DNA of 64,000 bases from CAXWPM01 sp965206125 (GTDB taxonomy: Bacteria; Acidobacteriota; Terriglobia; 20CM-2-55-15): positions 1 to 64,000 of the forward strand of contig CBDBIN010000043.1 of the NCBI GenBank assembly GCA_965206125.1, read 5' to 3'. How positions within the stretch are numbered: position 1 is the stretch's first letter; each line of letters begins with the position of its first letter. This document shows, in pieces, positions 1-8,147 of the stretch. The notes beneath the pieces were generated by a model. The model was not told the origin of the DNA, ran no database searches, and worked only from the letters and a program-made list of their open reading frames with translations. Both the position numbers and the translations under genes were made by a program.

Positions 1-281
1 CCTGGGATCGCGGCAAGGAAATGGGAGATCATCGGCGGTTTACCCTGGCGACCGACATCGACGTCTACTTCTGCGATCCGCAGAGTCCATGGCAACGTGG
101 TTCCAATGAAAACACGAATGGCCTGCTCCGACAGTACTTCCCAAAGAGAACCGACTTATCGGTGCACTCGCAGGCGCACCTGAACAAGGTGGCACGTGAG
201 CTCAATGAACGGCCGCGTAAGACGCTGGAGTTTGAAACTCCAGCAGAACGATTCAACGCTTGTGTTGCATCGATCGGTTGA
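1..281 (+). CDS. IS30-family transposase, C-terminal 93 residues (partial)
   Basis: The reading frame is open from base 3 to the TGA at 279-281. It contains WDRGKEM (second catalytic Asp of the DDE triad) and SNENTNG (catalytic Glu), followed by the conserved LNERPRKTL tail of IS30 transposases. It is identical to the C-terminus of the complete transposase at 59629-60789. The N-terminal helix-turn-helix and first Asp lie beyond the window edge, so whether this copy is intact cannot be judged. Confidence 0.93.
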   Translation, partial: WDRGKEMGDHRRFTLATDIDVYFCDPQSPWQRGSNENTNGLLRQYFPKRTDLSVHSQAHLNKVARELNERPRKTLEFETPAERFNACVASIG

Positions 282-288
282 GGTGGCA
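1..288 (+). mobile_element. 3' end of an IS30-family insertion sequence (left copy, cut by window start)
   Basis: The first 288 bases match bases 60509-60796 without a visible difference, so this is the right-hand end of a second copy of the IS30-type element found near 59.6-60.8 kb. It carries the last 93 transposase codons and the right terminal inverted repeat (about 262-288, containing GTTGCATCGATCGGTTGAG). Its left end lies outside the window. The right edge joins nrfA coding sequence directly. Both copies point the same way, so they are direct repeats about 60.5 kb apart. Confidence 0.93.
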
Positions 289-662
289 GAGTAACCTGCC
301 CACATCGTCCGCAAGCGCGGGTCTTCGTCAAGCTTCGATTGAGCGACAACCGAACGCGGGTCCGCGTCGGTGGGTGTCCGCGGCATCGCTTCGCTGCCGC
401 CGTAGTGGGTCCGAACCTGGTCCACGGTGCGCTGATACGCATCGTACTGCAACGGGAAATTCATGCCCCAGACGGCTGGATCTTCGGTTTCATCGGTCAA
501 CTCGACGACCCGGAAGAAGGGGTTACGCGCTTCCTGACGCCGTTCGAAGATATTCAACAGTAGCGCCATGCCGGCGACGGCGGCGATGACGCTCGCTAGC
601 GAGGCAAGAAGTATCAGGCGTAATGGATAACCTGAAGCATTTGATCGACTCTGATCCGACAA
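289..662 (-). pseudogene. nrfA: 5' fragment of cytochrome c nitrite reductase NrfA, truncated by IS30
   Basis: This is the N-terminal ~124 residues of the pentahaem ammonia-forming nitrite reductase, which reduces nitrite to ammonium in the periplasm. The start is TTG at 662, with AGAGG eight bases upstream. A hydrophobic N-terminal segment (about residues 15-37) would act as signal or anchor. NFPLQYDAYQRTVD, RTHYGGSEA and LDEDPRLRTMWAGY are NrfA signatures. The frame is lost right after WAGY, where the IS30 end begins; no haem motif and no active-site lysine remain. It follows nrfH by 12 bases, the usual nrfHA order. The rest of nrfA would lie beyond the left edge if it survives. The fragment cannot be functional. 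Confidence 0.88.
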
Positions 663-674
663 TATTTCGCCTCT

Positions 675-1170
675 CTATCGAATGTGCCCGACGGATGCGT
701 GGCATCGGACGCACGACGCGGTCTTGCCATCAGGATGCGCCGCCCCGATGGATTCGACAATATCGAGGTGACACTTGGCGCAAGACGCTTCCACGATTTC
801 TCGGTTGTGCGACTTAATCTGGATGGGCTCTGGAAAAGCGACCGGACGTAAACGCAAAAGAATGCCAGAACCCATTCGAAGCCTTTGTCGCGTACTTGGC
901 GAGGAAGCCGGATGGCGTATGGCAATCGTTGCATGTCGCCGCCAAGCGGTGGCTCGATTTCAACCATCCGTCATGCTGTCCGCGCATGATGTGACAGTTT
1001 GCGCACGCGGCCGGGTCGTCCGTGAGATAAGAATACCCTTCGGCATACACAAACGTGAAACCAGAGATTCCGACTGCCAGCCGGGCAGAGATGCCGAGAA
1101 AGACGGTGGCCAATATGGTCTTGCTCAACTCACCCAATCTACATCGCGCCGCGGGCTCTTCTTTGGCCAA
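675..1170 (-). pseudogene. nrfH: Cytochrome c nitrite reductase small subunit NrfH (frameshifted)
   Basis: NrfH is the membrane-anchored tetrahaem cytochrome that passes quinol electrons to NrfA. Four haem-binding motifs are visible: CANCH and CNDCH in the first reading frame, CAKCH and CVRCH in a second frame. One N-terminal membrane segment (ILATVFLGISARLAVGISGF) precedes them. The two frames join across a run of four A at 834-837 (TTTT on the coding strand). Removing one base restores FTSGRFPEPIQIK and a full four-haem protein. The probable start is TTG at 1170; a TTG further in, at LSKTIL, is an alternative. The shift is either a real lesion, fitting the nrfA disruption, or a homopolymer sequencing error. 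Confidence 0.85.
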
Positions 1171-1215
1171 TAAGTCCTATGCGCCTTTTCGAACATGCCT
1201 GAGGAAAGTGAGCTG

Positions 1216-2811
1216 ATGTCCGACAACCCGTTGCTCCACAACGACGAGCCAGCCGCGGACGACGCACTGAATCGGAAGCTGTTCGCCACGGCTCTCGCAC
1301 GCGTGGCGGAGAGTTGCGACGCCCCGATGGTAGTCGGTCTGTACGGCACATGGGGACTGGGTAAGACGTCGCTGATGAAGCTCATCGACAGGGAGCTGGA
1401 CAAGTCCAGGACCCGCACGGTCTGGTTCGATCCCTGGCAACACCAGTTCGACGAGAACCCGGCACTCGCGTTGCTTCACGGCATGGTGGACTCGTTCGGT
1501 ATGAGCGCAAACGAGGAGATCAAGAAGCTGCTGACCGTGATTTCCGCAGCTTTCGGCTCAGTACTCCTCAAGGCCACCACAACCCTCGGCCTGGACGACA
1601 TCGACAAGCTTGGAACACGCTACGAAGAAGAAAAGTTTCAGGTCCGCGAACACCAACTTCGCCTGCAGCAGCACTTCAAGGATGTGGTCGCCAAAGCGCA
1701 AGGTGGGGCGAACCAGCGCGTTGTCTTCTTCATCGACGACCTGGACCGCTGCATGCCCGAACAAACTCTGGGCATGTTGGAGGCGCTGAAGCTCTACTTG
1801 AACCTGCCGGGGTGCGTCTACTTCCTGGGAGTAGACCGCGAGGCCCTGGAAAGAAGCATCAAGCACCACTACGAGAAGCTGGAGTTGAGTCAGACCAGCT
1901 ATCTGGACAAGATCGTCCAACTCCCTTTCACAATTCCCCCAATCGCGGCTGAAGACATGGAGGATTTCGTTCGGCCGCTCCTGGGCGAATCCATGGCCGC
2001 GTGCGCGCCGATCCTTGTGAAAGGGCTGGGCGACAATCCCCGCCAGGTAAAGCGATTCATAAACACGCTAGCGCTGAACCACCATCTTGCGACAGGTCTC
2101 AACATCGAGGGCTATGATCCTCAGGTCCTCGCAGGCTTGCTGTTGATTCAACACCGCAATGCGGATCTATATCGGCTGATCGCCAGGAGACCTTCACTCC
2201 TCCACGAATTGACCGATTCTGAACCGACCAGTCCGGCACTCGAAGAGGCACTCGAAAAGGACGAGCGGCTGAAGACAGCTATCGCGGCGTTGAAGTTTCC
2301 GAAGAGCGAACTGCTCGCGAGCTACATTCACCTGACTGGGATCGCTCGTGTTGAACAGCAGGTCATGGGTGAGCTTTCGGGCTCACGCGATCCCATTTCC
2401 CTGTCCCGGCTCCAATTGACGGAACTTCTCCGTTCGCACGGATTGTGGGTCTTGAGCGGAGGGAGGGAGGGTGAGAAGGTCGACCTGACCGGCGCAGAAC
2501 TCATTGGGGCCGATCTCGTGGAAGCTAACCTGCGCGGTGCAACGCTGCGAATGGCCAAACTGGTGGGAGCGGACCTGGGTCGCGCTGATCTGCGCGGAAC
2601 CGACCTTCGGGATGCCGACCTGACCGAGGCTGATCTCCACGGGGCGAGCTTGGCCAAGGCAAACCTGTTCTCGGCCCGCCTGAACGGAGCAAACCTGAGC
2701 GGCGCAGATCTCAGAGGTGTCGATCTGGCGGACGTGAGCGGCCTCACGAGGGCGCAACTGGACGCGGCCCAGGTAGACGACAAGACCAAACTGCCGCCCG
2801 ATCTGGAGTAG
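1216..2811 (+). CDS. KAP family P-loop NTPase with C-terminal pentapeptide repeats
   Basis: Predicted 531-residue ATPase. The Walker A motif GTWGLGKTS lies at residues 44-52 and the Walker B segment VVFFIDDLDRC near 168-178, in the order typical of the KAP branch of STAND-like NTPases. The C-terminal ~100 residues are A(D/N)LxG pentapeptide repeats (GAELIGADLVEANLRGATL onward), ending in the LTRAQLDAAQ-DDKTKLPPDL cap common in bacterial pentapeptide-repeat proteins. The start at 1216 is chosen over 1195 because AGGA sits ten bases upstream. No membrane segment is obvious. KAP NTPases occur in membrane-linked signalling and in some phage-defence loci; the specific role here is unknown. It stands alone on the plus strand between the divergent nrf remnant and an MBL-fold gene. 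Confidence 0.85.
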   Translation: MSDNPLLHNDEPAADDALNRKLFATALARVAESCDAPMVVGLYGTWGLGKTSLMKLIDRELDKSRTRTVWFDPWQHQFDENPALALLHGMVDSFGMSANEEIKKLLTVISAAFGSVLLKATTTLGLDDIDKLGTRYEEEKFQVREHQLRLQQHFKDVVAKAQGGANQRVVFFIDDLDRCMPEQTLGMLEALKLYLNLPGCVYFLGVDREALERSIKHHYEKLELSQTSYLDKIVQLPFTIPPIAAEDMEDFVRPLLGESMAACAPILVKGLGDNPRQVKRFINTLALNHHLATGLNIEGYDPQVLAGLLLIQHRNADLYRLIARRPSLLHELTDSEPTSPALEEALEKDERLKTAIAALKFPKSELLASYIHLTGIARVEQQVMGELSGSRDPISLSRLQLTELLRSHGLWVLSGGREGEKVDLTGAELIGADLVEANLRGATLRMAKLVGADLGRADLRGTDLRDADLTEADLHGASLAKANLFSARLNGANLSGADLRGVDLADVSGLTRAQLDAAQVDDKTKLPPDLE

Positions 2812-2859
2812 AGTGGTGCGGTATTCGTTTTCCTTATTTGGCTTCAGTGGGGGTAAAAG

Positions 2860-3792
2860 ATGATCAGATTCAGGCTTCGTAAAGCGGTAATTGCGTTCGT
2901 TCTCCTGGCAAGTCCCTGTCACGGGTTTACACAAGGCCGGCCCGGCGTGGATTTCACTCCGAAGCTGATCCCGATCGCCGAGAATATCTATGCCTATGAG
3001 GGACCACTGCACCTCCCGAACGAAGAACAAATCGTCCGAACGAATTCCCTGGTGATCGTGACCGACGACGGGGTCGTCGTGGCCGACGGGCAGGACAACC
3101 CGGAAGAGGGACGCCGCATGATCGAGGCCATACGTGAGATCACGGACCAGCCGATCCGGTATCTGATCAACGCATCCCCACATGGTGACCACATCAACAG
3201 CAATGAAGTGTTCGAAGATGTGGTGATAGTCGCTCATGCGAATGCCGGGGAAGCGATCGCCGGAACCCGGGAACGCGCGACCGGCGATGCGCCCCGTCCC
3301 ACGCTCCCCCACATCACGTTCGAGGACGACATGGTCATGCACGTTGGCGGAAAGACCATCGAACTCCACCACTTCGGTTTCGGTCATACACGCGGTGACA
3401 CGGTCGTTTTCCTTCCCGAAGACGGCGTCGCTTTTCTGTCCGAGCTCTATTTCAACGGCATCGCCGCCTCTGTCGGCGAAGGGTATGCCCGCCAGCATCT
3501 GGACACATTGCGGCGTGCGCTGGAATTGGATGCGGAGTGGTTCATCCCGGGCCACGGCTACATCGATGGGTTCGATGCCCCCGGGTTGCGGGCGGGAGCT
3601 GAACGCTACTACCAGAACGTCAAGGCGATCCACGACGAGGTTCTGAAACACGTGGAAGCCGGTGATTCTCTGGAAAAGACCCTGGAAGAAATCGATGCGG
3701 ATCTTGGCGAATTTGCTGAACTCCCCTTCTACGATTTCCTCAAGACCGGATGTATTTCTGGCACGTATCGCGCGTTGTCTGAGAATCAGTAG
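2860..3792 (+). CDS. Secreted metallo-beta-lactamase-fold hydrolase with altered metal motif
   Basis: A 310-residue protein with an N-terminal signal sequence (hydrophobic residues about 9-19). The MBL motif is NASPHGDHINSN at 104-115: the usual HxHxDH reads S106-x-H108-x-D110-H111, so the first zinc-1 histidine is replaced by serine. H176 (FGHTRGD) and H232 (PGHGYIDG) are present. The usual bridging FxGD reads FLSELYF, with Glu instead of Asp. Length and the PGHG motif resemble the subclass B3/glyoxalase-like branch of periplasmic MBL proteins. The substrate cannot be told. The start has a G-rich Shine-Dalgarno (GTGGGGGTAAAAG). It lies 48 bases after the NTPase gene, possibly co-transcribed. 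Confidence 0.85.
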   Translation: MIRFRLRKAVIAFVLLASPCHGFTQGRPGVDFTPKLIPIAENIYAYEGPLHLPNEEQIVRTNSLVIVTDDGVVVADGQDNPEEGRRMIEAIREITDQPIRYLINASPHGDHINSNEVFEDVVIVAHANAGEAIAGTRERATGDAPRPTLPHITFEDDMVMHVGGKTIELHHFGFGHTRGDTVVFLPEDGVAFLSELYFNGIAASVGEGYARQHLDTLRRALELDAEWFIPGHGYIDGFDAPGLRAGAERYYQNVKAIHDEVLKHVEAGDSLEKTLEEIDADLGEFAELPFYDFLKTGCISGTYRALSENQ

Positions 3793-3812
3793 AGTAGTGC
3801 TAGACTCAGTGT

Positions 3813-3998
3813 ATGTTTGCCTGGATTGCCGCGCACCTTCGACAAATCAATCGCTACCTGGATGACTATTACGCAATGTCTCCGGGCTGCTGCGCCAGCG
3901 GCGGCCTTTCCGTTGCGCAACTTGAAGGAAAGCGGCCCCGTCCGGAACTGAAGCCCGAGAAAGCCCCGAAGGTCAAGCAGCCCGTGGCAGAAGTCTGA
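3813..3998 (+). CDS. Possible small protein, unknown
   Basis: A 61-codon open frame with an aromatic/hydrophobic N-terminus (MFAWIAAHLRQINRYLDDYY) and a Lys/Pro-rich tail. It begins 20 bases after the MBL-fold gene but has no Shine-Dalgarno. Its stop lies inside the first palindromic repeat copy (from 3976), which argues that the 3' end is not under protein-level selection. It could be chance. I recognise no family. Confidence 0.2.
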   Translation: MFAWIAAHLRQINRYLDDYYAMSPGCCASGGLSVAQLEGKRPRPELKPEKAPKVKQPVAEV

Positions 3999-4520
3999 TG
4001 ACCCGCGTTACGGCGACGTCGCGCCAGATGCCAGCAGCCGGTGGCAGAACCCTGTGGGGCCGCGCGCACGGGTCTTCGGGTCGCGGGCGCGAAGAAGAGG
4101 AGGGCACGATGCGGTTTCATCGTAACCGACGAACGACAAAGCCCGAGGCCCGAACCCCCATGCGCCCGGAGGGTTACGGCGAAACGGCACCGTCTTCGTT
4201 GTCGACGACTCCTCACAATGAAAGGGCATTGTCTCGTCCTCGTCTCCTAGAATCCGGTGCCGTTTGGCCGTAACGCGACCCCACAGGGTTCTGCCACAGG
4301 CTGCTAAGCGCCGCGCCGACAGCGATGCGGTACATCGTTGAGGGGCGGCAACAACTCAGATGGTGTGACGTCGCCGTAACCCTTTGGGCGCCTGGGGGTT
4401 CGGAGGCGTATACTTCGTTGCTCGTCGTCAGGATGAAGCAGCATCACTTCCTCCTCGCGCCTCGTCTTCGCCTCCGAAGACCCATGCGCGCGAGCCATCA
4501 GACTTCTGCCACGGGCTGCT
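3976..4520. repeat. Nested palindromic repeat cluster, four copies of one unit (two direct, two inverted)
   Basis: This intergenic region holds four copies of one repeat: A (+) 3976-4020, B (+) 4033-4192, C (-) 4254-4305 and D (-) 4367-4520. Each starts AGCAGCC-GTGGCAGAA and ends with GTTACGG. B and D are about 155-160 bp; A and C look like the same unit with the middle deleted. A pairs best with D (CAGAAGTCTGATG, GTTACGGCGACGTC) and B with C (CAGAACCCTGTGGGG, AAACGGCACCG), so the cluster is a nested inverted structure. The middle of B and D shares GGGTCTTCGG, GAGGAGG and CGAACCCCCA-GCGCCC-GGGTTACGG. No protein is likely. It may be an immobile repeat family, a MITE or a structured RNA. Confidence 0.75.
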
Positions 4521-4629
4521 AGCCACCTCACCTGCCGCGCGAACCCCTCATTGACCCGTCCGCGGGTTGTCCGATAACATTCCTCAACTTCGCTAGGACG
4601 GCCAAACACGGTCCGTAGAGGGAAACCGC

Positions 4630-5931
4630 ATGCGCAAACTCAAACTGCACTGGCAAATTCTCATCGCGATCGTGCTTGCGGTCGTGGCGGGCTTGCTCAC
4701 GAGACCCGAATCGGCCCTGTTCGGCGTTCCTGTCATCGGGGTCTACGACTTCATGGGGACGATGTTCCTGAATGCCCTCCGGATGCTCATCGTGCCCCTG
4801 ATCATGTCGTCGATCGTCAGCGGCGTGGCGGGTCTGGGGTCGGGCAGCGACCTGGGAAGACTCGGCCTCAAGACCGCGACCTATTACGTCGCATCGAGCC
4901 TGCTGGCGATTTGCCTGGGTCTGGTGGTCGTCAACATCGTCTCACCGGGCATCATCGACGGGGAGCCGGCCGGAGATCGCCTCGGTCTGGAAGCAAGCAC
5001 AAGCGAGGTCGTGGCCCAGGTGGAAGGTCGGGGCGCAGGGGATCTGGCGGACCTGTTCCTGCGGATGGTTCCGACGAACATCGTCGGAGCGGCTGCTAAC
5101 GGAGAGATGCTGGGCCTGATCTTTTTCAGCATCCTGTTCGGCTACTTCCTGAACCAGATTCAGTCGGATTTTTCTGAAACGATGCAGCGGATGGCTAACG
5201 GCATCTTCGAAACGATGATGCGGATCACGATGTGGGTAATGGTCTTCACACCGATTGGTGTCTTCGGACTCGTCGCCGAGCAAGTCACCCAGACCGGGTT
5301 CGGCGCGTTCCTCCCTCTGCTGACATTCTTCTTCACAGCGCTGTTCAGCCTTCTCGGCCATGCACTGATCACGCTACCCTTGATGCTCTACTTCATCGCA
5401 GGGGTCAACCCATGGCGACATTACCGCGCCATGTCGCCGGCGATGCTGACCGCGTTCGCGACAGCGTCCTCCTCGGCAACACTCCCGTTGACGATGGAGT
5501 GCGTCGAGAAAAAGGCCGGGGTTTCGAACCGCATTACGAGCTTCGTACTCCCCCTGGGAGCTACGGTGAACATGGACGGCACGGCGCTCTACGAGTGTGT
5601 TGCCGCGATATTCATCGCTCAGGCCTATGGCCTCCAGCTGGACTTCGTCACACAGTTCACCATCGTCTTCGTCGCCCTGGTGACCTCGATTGGTGTGGCG
5701 GGAATCCCTGCGGCCAGCCTCGTTGCGATCACGATTATCCTGTCGGCCATCGGTCTTCCCATCGAAGCCGTTGGATTGATCCTGGTCACAGACAGGGTGC
5801 TTGACATGGTCCGGACCTCGATCAATGTTTTCAGCGACTCCTGCGGCGCGGTGATCATCGCGCGTACCGAGGGTGAGAGCAATATCCTGGTTTCGGGTCC
5901 AGAAGAGGTTGCGACCGCAGTGGGAGATTGA
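4630..5931 (+). CDS. Dicarboxylate/amino acid:cation symporter (DAACS/SLC1 family)
   Basis: A 433-residue inner-membrane transporter of the GltP/DctA type that takes up glutamate, aspartate or C4-dicarboxylates with H+ or Na+. Family hallmarks are clear: the serine-rich hairpin ATASSSATLPLTMECVE, the NMDGTA substrate/cation motif in LPLGATVNMDGTALYE, and the C-terminal AGIPAASLVAI hairpin with VLDMVRTSINVFSD. About eight membrane segments and two re-entrant loops fit the fold. The start at 4630 follows GAGGGAAACCGC. It is preceded by the repeat cluster and appears monocistronic. Substrate specificity cannot be assigned from sequence alone. Confidence 0.93.
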   Translation: MRKLKLHWQILIAIVLAVVAGLLTRPESALFGVPVIGVYDFMGTMFLNALRMLIVPLIMSSIVSGVAGLGSGSDLGRLGLKTATYYVASSLLAICLGLVVVNIVSPGIIDGEPAGDRLGLEASTSEVVAQVEGRGAGDLADLFLRMVPTNIVGAAANGEMLGLIFFSILFGYFLNQIQSDFSETMQRMANGIFETMMRITMWVMVFTPIGVFGLVAEQVTQTGFGAFLPLLTFFFTALFSLLGHALITLPLMLYFIAGVNPWRHYRAMSPAMLTAFATASSSATLPLTMECVEKKAGVSNRITSFVLPLGATVNMDGTALYECVAAIFIAQAYGLQLDFVTQFTIVFVALVTSIGVAGIPAASLVAITIILSAIGLPIEAVGLILVTDRVLDMVRTSINVFSDSCGAVIIARTEGESNILVSGPEEVATAVGD

Positions 5932-6134
5932 TCGGCGACGACCCTTCGCCAGGACAGAGCGTCTCGCGGGCCGTGTCTTACTTTCTGCCAGATGTTCTGG
6001 AAAAATCCGGTAGAGAGCTGCTCCGAGGCGTGACATCCTGCCACGCGGGCCTTCGTTTCGGAGGTTCGGTTGAAATAGCGCCGCACTTGTGGGACATTAG
6101 GTGGTTACTCTGACCTGTTGATTCATGGTGGCTC

Positions 6135-6413
6135 ATGGCGCTTCGGACTGAATACGTTTTCTACATGGCAGACCAGATCGCCGACGAACTCGTCGAGCGC
6201 GGCCTCATCGAACTCCCGAAGGACTTTTCGGTCTCGGACCAGATCTTCGAAGCATTGGACGAGGAACTCACGATCGAAGAACGCCTGAACGAAGAAGTCC
6301 GAACGGTGTTGAACGAATACTCGAACCAGATGCGCGAAAGCGGTGCTTCCTACCAGGAGACGTTTAAGCTGATCAAGCGCAAGCTCGTTCGCGAGCGGAA
6401 GATCGTCCTGTAG
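6135..6413 (+). CDS. DUF507 family protein (first of a tandem pair)
   Basis: A 92-residue acidic, helical protein. The LNEEVRTVLNEYSNQMRESG and FKLIKRKLVRERKIVL segments match the DUF507 fold, although its N-terminus (MALRTEYVFYMADQIADELV) is more diverged than the next gene's. Its stop is two bases before the start of the second DUF507 gene, so the pair is co-transcribed and probably forms a hetero-oligomer or arose by duplication. DUF507 proteins have no established function. Confidence 0.8.
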   Translation: MALRTEYVFYMADQIADELVERGLIELPKDFSVSDQIFEALDEELTIEERLNEEVRTVLNEYSNQMRESGASYQETFKLIKRKLVRERKIVL

Positions 6414-6415
6414 GT

Positions 6416-6715
6416 ATGCGTCTTTCCAGAGACAAGATCAACATTCTCTCCCACTGTGTCGCCGACACCCTGGCAGAAATAGACGCAGTCACCTTCAAGG
6501 AAGATCGGAATACCATTCGGCTGGCCGCTCTTGAAATACTCCAGAAATGGGTAAAGAAAGAATCCGAGATAGATCAGGCAGCTCGCCACAAGATTGAGTC
6601 GCAGAGCCGATCGATCCCCGAAGGCAGCGCGGAGTGGGACATCCTATACCGCAAGTACTACGACGAGGAAATGCAGAGCCTGATCGGCGCCACGGCCCCT
6701 CCCGAAGGGTTCTAG
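6416..6715 (+). CDS. DUF507 family protein (second of a tandem pair)
   Basis: A 99-residue protein with the full DUF507 signature: MRLSRDKINILSHCVADTL at the N-terminus, a central helix rich in acidic and basic residues, and the C-terminal IPEGSAEWDILYRKYYDEE motif. It follows the first DUF507 gene by two bases. It converges with the GAF-ANTAR gene, whose stop is at 6727. Soluble, function unknown. Confidence 0.88.
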   Translation: MRLSRDKINILSHCVADTLAEIDAVTFKEDRNTIRLAALEILQKWVKKESEIDQAARHKIESQSRSIPEGSAEWDILYRKYYDEEMQSLIGATAPPEGF

Positions 6716-6726
6716 CCGCCCCTATA

Positions 6727-7971
6727 TCAAGGCACCTGCATCTCACTGGACAGGATCACTGCCTCGGCGATCTCGCGCATCGTCCGCCGCGTCTTCATAC
6801 TCTGCTGCCGCAACCGCCCGTAGGCTTCGTCTTCTGAAAGCTGGGCCTGCTTCTGCAGAATGCTCTTGGCGCGATCCACCAGCTTGCGCGCTTCGAGCGC
6901 CTCTTCCCGTTCCTGGACGGCGTCCGCGAGGTTTGTGTTCTCGATCGCGAGAGCGGCCTGGTCACAGACTGTCGAGAGCACACGCATGTCGTCCTTCGAA
7001 AAAACCCGCCCCTTGTCGGAATAGACGTTGATGACGCCGATCACAGACTCCTTGACGATCATCGGCACCGAAACCAGCGACCGAACGCCCTCCTTCTTCG
7101 CAAGCTCCGGATAGCGATAGAGTTTTTCGCGGGTTACGTCCTTGACCATCAACGCCTTCCCTTCCTTGACCACGCGTGAGATCAGGCTCTTTCCGATCTT
7201 CAGATTTGGTCGCTTCCAATATTCCTGACTCGAACACTTCGCGGCCTTGAGAACCAGTTCGTTCTTCTTCTGGTCGACGAGCATGATCGAACAGACCTTG
7301 GCCTGCATGGTTTCGGAGATCATGTTTGCGATGAGCTGCAACATTTTGTCCAGGTAGCGCCCCGATGCCGCAATCTGGCTCACTTGGACGAGGGTAGACA
7401 GTTGGAGTGTGCGCCGCTCGGCTTCCTCGTAGAGCCGCGCGTTGCTGATGGCTCCTCCGACCTGATGCCCGATGATCGATAGCAGCGTCTGCTCGTGATC
7501 GCTGTGCCGATGGGTTTTCCGGTGCTGAACGTTGATGACCCCGATGACTTGATCCGTCGGGACGATGATCGGAACCGAAAGGAAGGCCTGGTACTTGTCT
7601 TCGGGCAGGTTGTTGAAGACTTTGAAGCGGGGGTCCTTGCCCGCGTTTCGCGCAATCGCCACGGTTTCAGACGTCTCAGCAACCCAACCCGTGATCCCCT
7701 CACCGACCTTTACGCTGATTCGCCCGATCAAACGGGGATGCGGGTTTTTCGAGGCACGAAGAAACAGATACGGTTCGCTGTCTTCCAGGAGGTACAGGAG
7801 GCAGGAATCGCACTTCGTGACGGCCACAACCAGCTCGACAATCTCCTTGAGAACCTGGTCCAGGTCAAGGCTACAGCTGATCGACCGACTGATTTGGTGA
7901 AGGATTTCGAGTTCCTGGCCCGCCAGGTCCAGGGTTTTGCGCATGTTGTCTATTGAGTTCTTTCGGGGCAT
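6727..7971 (-). CDS. GAF-GAF-ANTAR transcription antiterminator
   Basis: A 414-residue cytoplasmic regulator with two GAF sensor domains (about residues 30-170 and 190-340), a short coiled coil (QEREEALEARKLVDRAK) and a C-terminal ANTAR RNA-binding domain (about 350-405). ANTAR hallmarks are VDRAKSILQK, LSEDEAYGRLRQQSM and RRTMREIAEAVI. ANTAR proteins bind paired hexaloop RNA hairpins and stop terminator formation. It is the last gene of a minus-strand nitrogen cluster (outer-membrane protein, amtB, P-II, thioesterase). A matching hexaloop/terminator leader lies at the head of that cluster (11366-11513), so control of its own operon is likely. The GAF domains presumably bind a small ligand or dimerise; the signal is unknown. 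ATG at 7944 is an alternative start. Confidence 0.92.
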   Translation of the reverse strand: MPRKNSIDNMRKTLDLAGQELEILHQISRSISCSLDLDQVLKEIVELVVAVTKCDSCLLYLLEDSEPYLFLRASKNPHPRLIGRISVKVGEGITGWVAETSETVAIARNAGKDPRFKVFNNLPEDKYQAFLSVPIIVPTDQVIGVINVQHRKTHRHSDHEQTLLSIIGHQVGGAISNARLYEEAERRTLQLSTLVQVSQIAASGRYLDKMLQLIANMISETMQAKVCSIMLVDQKKNELVLKAAKCSSQEYWKRPNLKIGKSLISRVVKEGKALMVKDVTREKLYRYPELAKKEGVRSLVSVPMIVKESVIGVINVYSDKGRVFSKDDMRVLSTVCDQAALAIENTNLADAVQEREEALEARKLVDRAKSILQKQAQLSEDEAYGRLRQQSMKTRRTMREIAEAVILSSEMQVP

Positions 7972-8147
7972 GGTAGAGAAACAGCTAGAATCGCACTTTC
8001 GTTACGCGCAAGCAACTCGAGGACTTCGGACGATCAACCGGCCTTCGCCCTGGCGAATGCACCTCGCGACGGCTGATGAACCGGGCTGTGGACAGTGGCA
8101 CACGGGTTGAGGCAAAACGGCCTTTCGAGGTGGGCTGCGCGGGGCGA

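Noticed and set aside
2383..3651. Open frame on the minus strand across the KAP NTPase and MBL genes
   Set aside because: It covers two good plus-strand genes and their intergenic gap; the product has no recognisable domain.
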